Part shown: piece after piece, positions 1 to 4,383 of the stretch | Layout: the number at the start of each line of letters is the position of its first letter | Position numbering within the stretch: position 1 is the first letter of the stretch | Source: Beijerinckiaceae bacterium | GTDB lineage: Bacteria; Pseudomonadota; Alphaproteobacteria; Rhizobiales; Beijerinckiaceae | Direction of reading: 5' to 3' | Length of the DNA stretch: 5,068 bases | Assembly: GCA_022702195.1 (NCBI GenBank) | Contig: JAKONB010000147.1 | Location: forward strand, 1 to 5,068 | Made by a program: the position numbers and the translations under genes | The notes under the pieces: generated by a model | The model's database searches: none | What the model was told of the DNA's origin: nothing | The model's input: the letters and a program-made list of their open reading frames with translations, nothing else

Positions 1-1
1 G

Positions 2-289
2 GACGGGACCGTCACCGACCTCGCCCCCGGCCTGGTCCGGCTCGGCCTCGACCCGGTGGAGGCGCCGAGCCTCGTGGTCGACCCGGCCGCGCCGCGCCTC
101 GACCGGAAGGCGGCGCTCATCGAGGTGCAGGCCGGCCATGGCGGTGACGGGCCGCCGGCCCCGCCCGCCCTGCTCCAGGCGATCCGCCAGATCGTGGCGG
201 CGCGGTTCGACCATCGCGGCGACGAGCCGGGCCTCCCCTCCCCGGACGTGGCCGCTCTGGTCGGGCCGCTGCGGCGCCTGCGGCTCTAG
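2..289 (+). CDS. Head-tail connector/adaptor protein, GTA g6-like (C-terminal part)
   Basis: The frame is open from the window edge to a TAG at 287-289, so only the last 95 residues are seen and the start lies upstream. The GTG at 56 is internal: the preceding codons (DGTVTDLAPGLVRLGLDP) read as ordinary protein with no stop. Visible features fit the gp6-like/phiE125 gp8-type connector family, which in RcGTA corresponds to g6 (Rcc01688). They are a segment with ALIEVQAGHG, then PPALLQAIRQIVAARFDHR, a helix with alternating hydrophobics ending in the family's aromatic-x-H-R signature, and a basic C-terminus PLRRLRL. Family proteins form a ring below the portal and link the capsid to the tail. 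A g7-like gene follows after 15 nt, as expected in a GTA cluster. The family is fairly certain; the N-terminal half cannot be judged. Confidence 0.8.
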   Translation, partial: DGTVTDLAPGLVRLGLDPVEAPSLVVDPAAPRLDRKAALIEVQAGHGGDGPPAPPALLQAIRQIVAARFDHRGDEPGLPSPDVAALVGPLRRLRL

Positions 290-304
290 CAACGGAGGTC
301 TCCC

Positions 305-658
305 ATGTCGCTCGCCTCATCTCGCGCGCCGATCGGCGCGCGACGCCGCCGCTTCGTGCTCGAACGACCGGTGGAGACCCCCGACGGGTTCGGCGGGGTG
401 CTGCGCCGCTACGCCGCCGGGCCGCTGCTCTGGGGGGCGATCGAGCCCCTCGGCACCCGGGACCGGACCCTCTTCGGCCGCGGCGACCGGGTGGCGACCC
501 ACCGGGTGCGGCTCGCCTACCGCCCCGGCATCCTGCCGACCATGCGGCTCACCGCCGGCCCGCGCCGCTTCGCGATCCGCGCGGCGGGCGACCCGGACGG
601 GCGGGCGCGCGAACTGGTCTGCGAGGTGGAAGAACTTACGCCGGAGACGGCATCGTGA
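305..658 (+). CDS. Head-tail adaptor / stopper protein, GTA g7-like
   Basis: This 117-residue protein has the length and pattern of the phage head-tail joining family (SPP1 gp16-like; RcGTA g7, Rcc01689). Proteins of this family form the ring that closes the filled head and receives the tail. The N-terminus is a basic strand (RRRFVLERP), then the family-typical TPDGFGG turn at about residues 25-31. An aromatic/hydrophobic stretch follows (LLWGAIEPLG, about 40-49), and a basic strand region with HRVRLAYRPG and RRFAIRAAGDP. The end is acidic (CEVEEL). The ATG start is chosen because GGAGG at 294-298 lies 6 nt upstream. The stop overlaps the next start (GTGA at 655-658), implying translational coupling. 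I see no frameshift or missing segment. Confidence 0.85.
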   Translation: MSLASSRAPIGARRRRFVLERPVETPDGFGGVLRRYAAGPLLWGAIEPLGTRDRTLFGRGDRVATHRVRLAYRPGILPTMRLTAGPRRFAIRAAGDPDGRARELVCEVEELTPETAS

Positions 659-1104
659 CCGGCTCGACCCAGACCACCGACCCGGTCTCGAAAAGCCCGC
701 TCCTGGCCCTGCGCGGCGCGATCCTGGCTCATCTCGCCACCGATGCGGTGCTGGCGCGCCGGATGGGCGGCACGTTCCGCCTCTACGACGAGCCGCCGCA
801 CGGGGCGGCGCCGGTCTACGCCCTGTTCGGCGATGCCGAGATCCGCGACGAATCCGTGGACGGCGCCCGCCGCCACGCCCACGGCCTCAGCCTGATCGTG
901 TTCGCCAAACCGGGCTCGACCCGCAGCGCCCTCGACGCCGCCGAGCGCATGGCCGACCTGCTCACCGACGCGGCCCTGACGCTGCCCGGCCACGCCCTGG
1001 TGATCCTGCGGGTCCAGGCCCTGGCGGTGCGGCGCGACCCGGCCACCGGCGAGGCCCGCGCCACCCTCACCCTACAGGCGCTCACCGAGGCGCTCGGCAC
1101 CTGA
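655..1104 (+). CDS. DUF3168 tail terminator protein, GTA g8-like
   Basis: This 149-residue protein fits DUF3168, the family of RcGTA g8 (Rcc01690), which forms the tail terminator ring capping the head-proximal end of the tail tube. Family-typical features run in order: an N-terminal helix (LLALRGAILAHLATDAVLA) about 15 residues in, then the glycine-containing strand MGGTFRLYDEPP. Next come PVYALFGDAEIRDES, the HGLSLIVFAK strand, a long helix through ALDAAERMADLLTDAALTLPGHALV, and the terminal strand LQALTE. The start is GTG at 655, overlapping the previous stop as GTGA, with GGAG at 643-646 about 8 nt upstream. No in-frame ATG lies before the conserved N-terminal helix, so the GTG is the best choice. 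The gene ends 18 nt before the tube gene. Confidence 0.85.
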   Translation: MTGSTQTTDPVSKSPLLALRGAILAHLATDAVLARRMGGTFRLYDEPPHGAAPVYALFGDAEIRDESVDGARRHAHGLSLIVFAKPGSTRSALDAAERMADLLTDAALTLPGHALVILRVQALAVRRDPATGEARATLTLQALTEALGT

Positions 1105-1122
1105 TCCACGGAGCTGCATCCC

Positions 1123-1530
1123 ATGACCGCACAACGGGGCAAGGACCTTCTCGTTCGGGTCGCCACCGGCACCGGCTTCGTCGCCGTGGCCGGCCTGCGC
1201 GCCCGCCAGATCGCCTACAACGCCGAGACGGTGGACGTGACCCACGCGGAATCCGCCGGGCGCTGGCGCGAGCTCCTGTCCGGGGCCGGGATCCGGCGCG
1301 CCGCCATCTCGGGCTCCGGGGTGTTTCGCGACGAGGCCTCGGATGTCCGCCTGCGGCAGACCTTCTTCGACGGCACCCTCGACACGTTCCAGGTGGTGGT
1401 GCCGGGCTTCGGCACCCTGGAGGGGCCGTTCCAGATCACCAGCCTGGAATATCGCGGCGACCATGCGGGCGAGGTGACCTTCGATCTCGCGCTCGATTCC
1501 GCCGGCCCCCTCAGCTTCACGGCGCTCTGA
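1123..1530 (+). CDS. Phage major tail (tube) protein, TP901-1 family, GTA g9-like
   Basis: This 135-residue protein is recognisable as the small TP901-1-type major tail protein found in GTA clusters (RcGTA g9, Rcc01691). Copies stack as hexameric rings to form the tail tube. The opening AQRGKDLLVRVATG matches the family start. Further landmarks are VAGLRARQIAYNAETVDVT at about 25-43, GRWRELLSGAGIRRAAISGSG at about 47-67, the FFDGTLDTFQV turn around residue 85, and PFQITSLEYRGDHAGEVTF near the end. These are the strands of the tube beta-sandwich. GGAG at 1110-1113 lies 9 nt upstream of the ATG. The next gene starts 2 nt after the stop. Length and motifs are complete. Confidence 0.9.
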   Translation: MTAQRGKDLLVRVATGTGFVAVAGLRARQIAYNAETVDVTHAESAGRWRELLSGAGIRRAAISGSGVFRDEASDVRLRQTFFDGTLDTFQVVVPGFGTLEGPFQITSLEYRGDHAGEVTFDLALDSAGPLSFTAL

Positions 1531-1532
1531 TC

Positions 1533-1856
1533 ATGGTCAACCGCCGCCGCGGCGAGGTCCCCCTTATCCTGGGGTCCGAGCGCTACACCCTGTGCTTGAC
1601 CCTCGGCGCCCTGGCCGAGCTGGAGGATGCCCTCGGGGCCGGCGACCTCGCCGGCCTCGCCGAACGCTTCGCCCGCGGCCGGCTCGCCGCGCGCGACCTC
1701 ATCGCGCTGCTCGGCGCGTGCCTGCGCGGGGGCGGCCACGCGCTCGACGCGGCGGACGTGGCCGCCCTGCCCCTGGCCGGCGACCTCGAGACCATCACCC
1801 AGGCGCTGGGCGCGGTGCTGGCGGCGGCCTTCGGCGAGGTGGCCGCGGACCCCTGA
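1533..1856 (+). CDS. Tail assembly chaperone, GTA g10 family
   Basis: This 107-residue protein fits the GTA-gp10 / phage tail assembly chaperone family (RcGTA g10, Rcc01692). The N-terminus NRRRGEVPLILGSERYTL leads into TLGALAELEDALGAGDL, the family's signature helix. ARDLIALLGACLRGGGH follows, then an Ala/Leu-rich helix to the end. Such proteins coat or recruit the tape measure during tail assembly and are not usually part of the finished tail. The ATG is 2 nt after the tube gene's stop and has no clear Shine-Dalgarno, so it is probably translated by coupling. The last codons are GAC CCC TGA. The sequence around this stop looks like a -1 frameshift signal that would fuse the protein to the next frame. 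A longer in-frame reading from 138 is only a shadow of upstream genes. Confidence 0.85.
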   Translation: MVNRRRGEVPLILGSERYTLCLTLGALAELEDALGAGDLAGLAERFARGRLAARDLIALLGACLRGGGHALDAADVAALPLAGDLETITQALGAVLAAAFGEVAADP

Positions 1857-1901
1857 GCCCCACGGGCGGGAGCGCGGCGGAGCCCTCCGCCTTCCCGTGG
1901 G
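1836..1901 (+). promoter_or_regulatory. Candidate -1 ribosomal frameshift signal between the two tail chaperone frames
   Basis: Three elements line up at the end of the g10-like gene. GAGGTG at 1836-1841 is complementary to the 16S anti-Shine-Dalgarno and ends 9 nt before the slip. C CCC TGA at 1850-1856 lets a Pro-tRNA on CCC (1851-1853) re-pair fully with CCC at 1850-1852 while the ribosome waits at the stop. A nested stem-loop follows: perfect 8-bp arms CCCACGGG (1859-1866) and CCCGTGGG (1894-1901), with an inner 6-bp hairpin GGCGGA/TCCGCC (1876-1881/1886-1891). Lambda-type tail chaperones commonly use -1 frameshifting. This particular site is my inference: the slip is a quadruplet next to a stop, not a classical X XXY YYZ heptamer. 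Confidence 0.45.
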
Positions 1902-2068
1902 ACGACGCGCTGGCTCTGGGCCTCTCGACCCTGCGCTGGCGCCCGCGCGATTTCTGGCGGGCCACCCCGCGCGAGCTGATGGCCGCCGCCGGCCTGTCCG
2001 CCCCCCGGCCGGCGGCGGGCCGGGCCGATCTCGACCGGCTGCTGGCCGCCTTTCCGGACAATCCATGA
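1853..2068 (+). CDS. Second tail assembly chaperone frame, rcc01693-like (g10.1); unusual start or frameshift product
   Basis: About 70 residues fit the rcc01693 family of small GTA tail chaperones: FPWDDALALGLSTLRW, the signature RDFWRATPRELMAAAGL, and the C-terminal LDRLLAAFPD. The start is not ordinary. In this frame (-1 relative to the g10-like gene) there is no ATG, GTG or TTG between a GTG at 1718, deep inside the g10-like gene, and an internal ATG within the conserved PRELM motif. The coordinates begin at a CTG that overlaps the upstream stop (CTGA). Either CTG is a rare start, or this frame is made as a 178-residue fusion by -1 slippage at CCC TGA. The region between the stop and the FPW motif (SPTGGSAAEPSA) looks like a linker, which suits a fusion. 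The family is fairly secure; the start is not. Confidence 0.75.
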   Translation: MSPTGGSAAEPSAFPWDDALALGLSTLRWRPRDFWRATPRELMAAAGLSAPRPAAGRADLDRLLAAFPDNP

Positions 2069-2077
2069 GGCCGACCC

Positions 2078-2689
2078 ATGCCTGAGACCGACCGCGACAA
2101 CGCCCAGCGCATCAAGCAGCTCGACACCCTCGACAAGCTCGCCCAGAAATTCGGCCAGAGCCTGTCGCGGGCGCTCACCGGCGGTATCGGGGCCGGGCGC
2201 AGCCTCGACAACGTGCTGGGCTCGCTGACCACCCGGCTCGCCAACGTGGCGATCAAGGCGGCGCTCAGCCCGGTCAAGGCCGGCATCACCGGCCTGGTGA
2301 AGGGGCTGATCAACGCCGATGCCACCGGCGAGACCGCTTTCGCCCATGGCGGGGTGATCGCGGCGGGCCGGGTCCGGCCCTTCGCGGCCGGCGGGGTGAT
2401 CGCGGCGGGCCGGATCCGGCCCTTCGCGGCCGGCGGGGTGGTGGCGGCCCCCACCTACTTCCCGCTGCGCGACGGCCTCGGTCTCGCCGGCGAGGCCGGC
2501 CCGGAGGCGATCCTGCCGCTGAAGCGTGGCAGCGACGGCCGCCTCGGGGTCGCGGCCGGATCGGCCTCCGGCGCCACCAGCGTCACGGTGAACATCACCA
2601 CCCCGGACATCGCGGGCTTCCGCCGCTCCGAGGCCCAGGTCGCCGCCAGCCTCGCCCGCGCCGTGGCGCGCGGCCGGCGCGGCCTGTAG
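2078..2689 (+). CDS. Short tail tape measure protein, GTA g11-like
   Basis: At 203 residues this is a very short tape measure protein, as expected of GTA tails (RcGTA g11, Rcc01694, is of similar size). It sets tail length and sits in the tube lumen. The N-terminal half is helical and amphipathic (IKQLDTLDKLAQKFGQSLSRAL, then LGSLTTRLANVAIKAALSPVKAGITGLVKGL). A Gly/Ala region with GGVIAAG repeats follows at about 91-125. The signature block is AGEAGPEAILPLKRGSDGR (about 138-156), and the end is VTVNITTPDIAGFRRSEAQVAASLARAVARGRR. GAGG at 2067-2070, overlapping the previous stop, is the ribosome binding site, 7 nt before the ATG. A 42-bp in-frame duplication lies in the glycine region. Confidence 0.85.
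   Translation: MPETDRDNAQRIKQLDTLDKLAQKFGQSLSRALTGGIGAGRSLDNVLGSLTTRLANVAIKAALSPVKAGITGLVKGLINADATGETAFAHGGVIAAGRVRPFAAGGVIAAGRIRPFAAGGVVAAPTYFPLRDGLGLAGEAGPEAILPLKRGSDGRLGVAAGSASGATSVTVNITTPDIAGFRRSEAQVAASLARAVARGRRGL
2348..2440 (+). repeat. 42-bp in-frame tandem duplication inside the tape measure gene
   Basis: Positions 2348-2389 and 2390-2431 are two adjacent 42-nt units encoding GGVIAAGRVRPFAA and GGVIAAGRIRPFAA. They differ at one base (GTC versus ATC codon). A third, partial unit begins at 2432 (GGC GGG GTG, then GTG GCG GCC). The unit is 14 codons, so copy number can change without breaking the frame. Confidence 0.95.
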
Positions 2690-2706
2690 CCCAGGAGACT
2701 TGCCAC

Positions 2707-3342
2707 ATGGCCGCCGATTTCCACGAGGTCCGGTTTCCCCTCGACGTGGCCCTGCGCGGCAGCGGCGGGCCGAGCCGGATGACCGAGATCGTCACGCTCG
2801 CCTCGGGGCGCGAGCACCGCAACAGCCGCTGGGCGGATTCGCGCCGGCGCTACGATGCCGGCCTCGGCATCCGCACCCTCGACGCGCTGCACGCGGTGCT
2901 GGCCTTCTTCGAGGAACGGCGCGGCCGGCTCTACGGCTTCCGCTACCGCGACCGGGTGGACCACCTCTCGGGGCCGCCCTCGCGCGCCATCGCGGCCGGG
3001 GACCAGCCGTTGGGGACCGGCGACGGCGCGACCCGCGTCTTCCAGCTCGCGAAAACCTACGGCGACGGCCCGCTGCCCTACCGCCGGACCATCGCCAAGC
3101 CGGTGGCCGAGAGCGTGCGGGTGGCGGTGTCCGGCGTGGCGCTGGCGCCGGCCGCCTTCACCTGCGACGCGACCACGGGGCGCGTCACCCTGGGCACCGC
3201 GCCGCCGGCCGGCGCCCCCGTCACCGCCGGCTTCGCCTTCGACGTGCCGGTGCGCTTCGACAGCGACGACCTCAGCATCGATCTCGCCGCGTTCAGCGCC
3301 GGGGAGATCCCGAAGGTGCCGCTGATCGAGATCGTGGTGTAG
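2707..3342 (+). CDS. DUF2460 distal tail protein, GTA g12-like
   Basis: This 211-residue protein fits DUF2460 (TIGR02217), the family of RcGTA g12 (Rcc01695), which forms the distal tail (Dit-like) ring at the end of the tube. The N-terminus FHEVRFPLDVALRGSGGP is typical. It is followed by TLASGREHRNSRW (about 30-42) and RRYDAGLGIRTLDALHAVLAFFEERRG (47-73). Then comes the highly conserved LYGFRYRDRVDH (about 75-86), TRVFQLAKTY, a beta-rich C-terminal domain with GFAFDVPVRFDSDDL, and an end of KVPLIEIVV. The ATG has GGAG at 2694-2697, 9 nt upstream. In GTA clusters the next gene on the same strand is normally DUF2163; here a convergent gene intervenes and DUF2163 begins about 1.04 kb later. 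Confidence 0.92.
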   Translation: MAADFHEVRFPLDVALRGSGGPSRMTEIVTLASGREHRNSRWADSRRRYDAGLGIRTLDALHAVLAFFEERRGRLYGFRYRDRVDHLSGPPSRAIAAGDQPLGTGDGATRVFQLAKTYGDGPLPYRRTIAKPVAESVRVAVSGVALAPAAFTCDATTGRVTLGTAPPAGAPVTAGFAFDVPVRFDSDDLSIDLAAFSAGEIPKVPLIEIVV

Positions 3343-3382
3343 CGCATCGTCCCGAACGGTGGTCGCCAGCTTTCGGGACGAT
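3342..3382 (+). repeat. Left copy of inverted palindromic repeat flanking the inserted gene
   Basis: The repeat begins at the last base of the DUF2460 stop codon. It is itself a hairpin: perfect 11-bp arms ATCGTCCCGAA (3346-3356) and TTCGGGACGAT (3372-3382) around a 15-nt loop that holds a small TGG/CCA pairing. Its first 35 bases match the reverse complement of the right copy (ending at 4160) at 32 positions. No T-run follows, so it is not a classical terminator, though it might slow or stop transcription out of the tail operon. A 10-bp palindrome, CGAGCGCTCG, lies just after it at 3384-3393. Confidence 0.85.
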
Positions 3383-3422
3383 CCGAGCGCTCGACACGGG
3401 GCCGCCCACCGTCCGGCCGCGC

Positions 3423-3451
3423 AAAAAGAAAGGGCCGCCCGAAGGCGACCC
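3423..3451 (-). terminator. Intrinsic terminator of the Gly/Tyr-rich gene
   Basis: Read on the minus strand, an 8-bp stem GGGTCGCC/GGCGGCCC (one G-U pair) closes a TTCG tetraloop and is followed by CTTTCTTTTT. This is a textbook rho-independent terminator, 24 nt past the stop codon of the minus-strand gene. On the plus strand the hairpin lacks a T-run, so it should act mainly on the minus strand. Confidence 0.9.
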
Positions 3452-3474
3452 CATCCCCAACCCAGGCCGAACGC

Positions 3475-3963
3475 TCAGTACCCGTAGCCGTAGGCCGGGT
3501 AGGCGTAGCCGCCATAGCCACCGCCGTAATAGCCGACCGGACGGCCGTAGCCGTAACCGCCGCCATAGCCGTACCCGACCGGACGATCGTAGCCGTAGCC
3601 GTAGCCGCCATACGAATTGGCCGCGATGGCGCCCGCCGCGAGGCCGGCGATGCCGAGCCCGATCACCGCGCCGGGGCCGATCCCGCGACGACCGTAGCCG
3701 CCGCCGTAATAGCCACGGCCGTAGCCACCGCGATATCCGCCGTAGCCGCGACCGTAACCGCCGCCGAAGCCGACGCCCCGGTAGCCGCCGCCGAAGCCGC
3801 GGCCGTAACCGCCGCCATGGCCATAGCCGCCGCCGTAGCCGCCGCCATGACCCCATCCACGGGCCTCGGCGGGGGCCGAGGCCAGCATGCCGAGACCCAG
3901 GGCGGCGGTCGCGGCGAGGGCAAGCTTACGCTTGAACGAGGAAGTGTTTGTGATGTTCTGCAT
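3475..3963 (-). CDS. Secreted glycine/tyrosine-rich protein of unknown function
   Basis: This is a 162-residue protein. The start is taken as ATG at 3963 because it gives a clean signal peptide: polar N-region with KRK (11-13), hydrophobic core LALAATAALGLGMLA, and an AEA cleavage motif at 32-34. An upstream in-frame GTG (4026) would bury this signal. The mature part is low-complexity: GGGYGRGYGG-type repeats (about 38-92), one hydrophobic small-residue stretch GIGPGAVIGLGIAGLAAGAIAA (94-115) resembling a glycine zipper, then Gly/Tyr repeats with RPVGY twice, ending YPAYGYGY. It is predicted to be exported and perhaps membrane- or wall-associated. There is no clear Shine-Dalgarno. It runs convergent to the tail operon and has its own terminator, so it is a separate unit. 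Proteins of this composition are often left as hypothetical. A structural or coating role is only a guess. Confidence 0.8.
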   Translation of the reverse strand: MQNITNTSSFKRKLALAATAALGLGMLASAPAEARGWGHGGGYGGGYGHGGGYGRGFGGGYRGVGFGGGYGRGYGGYRGGYGRGYYGGGYGRRGIGPGAVIGLGIAGLAAGAIAANSYGGYGYGYDRPVGYGYGGGYGYGRPVGYYGGGYGGYAYPAYGYGY

Positions 3964-4060
3964 GACCGAGAAACCGCTTTGGGGCGGCACCGGTTCCAGC
4001 CCCTGCACCCCGTAAGGGTGTCGCACCTGTCACGACCTCGCGAACACTTGGCGGAGCCTG

Positions 4061-4097
4061 CAGCATCGTCTCGGAAATCGGCTCCGGGGCGATGCTG
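4061..4097 (+). repeat. Hairpin element upstream of the right inverted repeat
   Basis: Perfect 8-bp outer arms CAGCATCG (4061-4068) and CGATGCTG (4090-4097) extend inward to 15 pairs on the plus-strand transcript (CAGCATCGTCTCGGA with TCCGGGGCGATGCTG, two G-U pairs). The loop is AATCGGC. It shares the GCATCGTC start with the neighbouring repeat at 4113, suggesting related intergenic palindromes. There is no T-run. Confidence 0.65.
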
Positions 4098-4112
4098 TCG
4101 GTTCCGGATTTC

Positions 4113-4160
4113 GCATCGTCCTTTTCCGAAAGCCGGAGACCACCGTTCGGGACCATGCGC
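4113..4160 (-). repeat. Right copy of inverted palindromic repeat flanking the inserted gene
   Basis: The reverse complement (from 4160 leftward) starts GCGCATGGTCCCGAACGG and matches 32 of the first 35 bases of the left copy at 3342. It then carries 5 extra bases (AAAAG) before the shared GACGAT. It is also a near-palindrome: GCATGGTCC against GGACGATGC, 8 of 9 pairs. The opposite orientation of the two copies makes them an inverted pair about 730 bp apart. Confidence 0.85.
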
Positions 4161-4186
4161 CAAGGTGACCTTTTCGGACGGGGCAC

Positions 4187-4218
4187 GCCCCTCACCCCAA
4201 CCCTCTCCCGGACGGGAG
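4187..4218 (+). repeat. REP-like CCCTCACCCCAACCCTCTCC repeat with hairpin
   Basis: The motif CCCCTCACCCCAACCCTCTC followed by a short hairpin (CTCCC 4205-4209, GGGAG 4214-4218) resembles a G+C-rich intergenic repeat that I recall from many proteobacterial genomes. It lies in the spacer between the Gly/Tyr-rich gene and DUF2163. Family assignment is from memory of the motif, not a search. Confidence 0.5.
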
Positions 4219-4298
4219 GGGCCTGTTCCGGCCATCACGACCGAGGTGATCCGCCGGAAACCGTCTGATCGGCGGGGGAAAGCATCCCGGCCTCGCGA

Positions 4299-4317
4299 TG
4301 CGGTTCCGGGAACCGCA
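4299..4317. repeat. Perfect 8-bp inverted repeat upstream of the DUF2163 gene
   Basis: TGCGGTTCCGGGAACCGCA is a perfect palindrome with 8-bp arms and a 3-nt centre, 67 nt before the DUF2163 start. It could be an operator for a dimeric regulator or another intergenic hairpin. Nothing in the sequence decides between these. Confidence 0.5.
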
Positions 4318-4383
4318 GACCCGGCTCTCAGTCGGTCCCGTGACCGCCGCGTCCCGGGCGGCCCCTCACACCCGGAGTTCCCG

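Larger units (their letters stand above)
3964..4383. other. 420-bp non-coding, palindrome-rich spacer
   Basis: No convincing gene is present. The spacer must hold the promoter of the minus-strand Gly/Tyr-rich gene, and may hold a new promoter for the DUF2163 gene, but I see no clear -35/-10 pair for either. It contains at least four hairpins in 260 bp (4061-4097, 4113-4160, 4205-4218, 4299-4317) and a CCCTCACCCCAACCCTCTCC-type repeat. Short open readings through it appear to be repeat-derived, with no credible start or domain. Confidence 0.7.

Noticed and set aside
138..1532. Long plus-strand open reading that leads into the g10-like gene
   Set aside because: It is Arg/Pro/Gly-rich out-of-frame translation of three recognisable genes. 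Only the part from ATG 1533 matches a family.
1592..1852. Upstream GTG starts (1592, 1718) for the rcc01693-like frame
   Set aside because: They would add Arg/Gly/Pro-rich out-of-frame sequence from the g10-like gene and make the protein far longer than its family.
1215..2347. Long minus-strand open readings opposite the tail genes
   Set aside because: High G+C leaves antisense frames open. Their composition is shadow-like, there are no ribosome binding sites, and the plus-strand families are clear.
3346..3382. Left repeat hairpin as intrinsic terminator of the tail operon
   Set aside because: The 11-bp stem is strong but the loop is long and no T-run follows, so it is better described as a repeat.
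3478..3860. CRISPR-like array in the repetitive GCCGCCGTAGCC region
   Set aside because: The repeats are codon-level Gly/Tyr repeats of a coding gene, without constant-length spacers.
2700..3935. 411-codon plus-strand open reading across DUF2460 and the Gly/Tyr-rich region
   Set aside because: It starts 7 nt before the real DUF2460 start in another frame and becomes Arg/Ser/His low complexity, the antisense of GGGYGRGY repeats.
3972..3997. EcfG-like promoter (GGAAC-N17-GGTT) on the minus strand before the Gly/Tyr-rich gene
   Set aside because: The -10 differs from the CGTT consensus and lies only 8 nt from the start codon, leaving almost no leader. Such a short match is expected by chance.
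3964..4026. Upstream GTG (4026) as start of the Gly/Tyr-rich protein
   Set aside because: It would place 21 residues before a well-formed signal peptide. The ATG at 3963 is more sensible.
3926..4195. 89-codon minus-strand open reading over the spacer
   Set aside because: It runs through the palindromic repeats, has no ribosome binding site or domain, and overlaps the signal-peptide gene in another frame.
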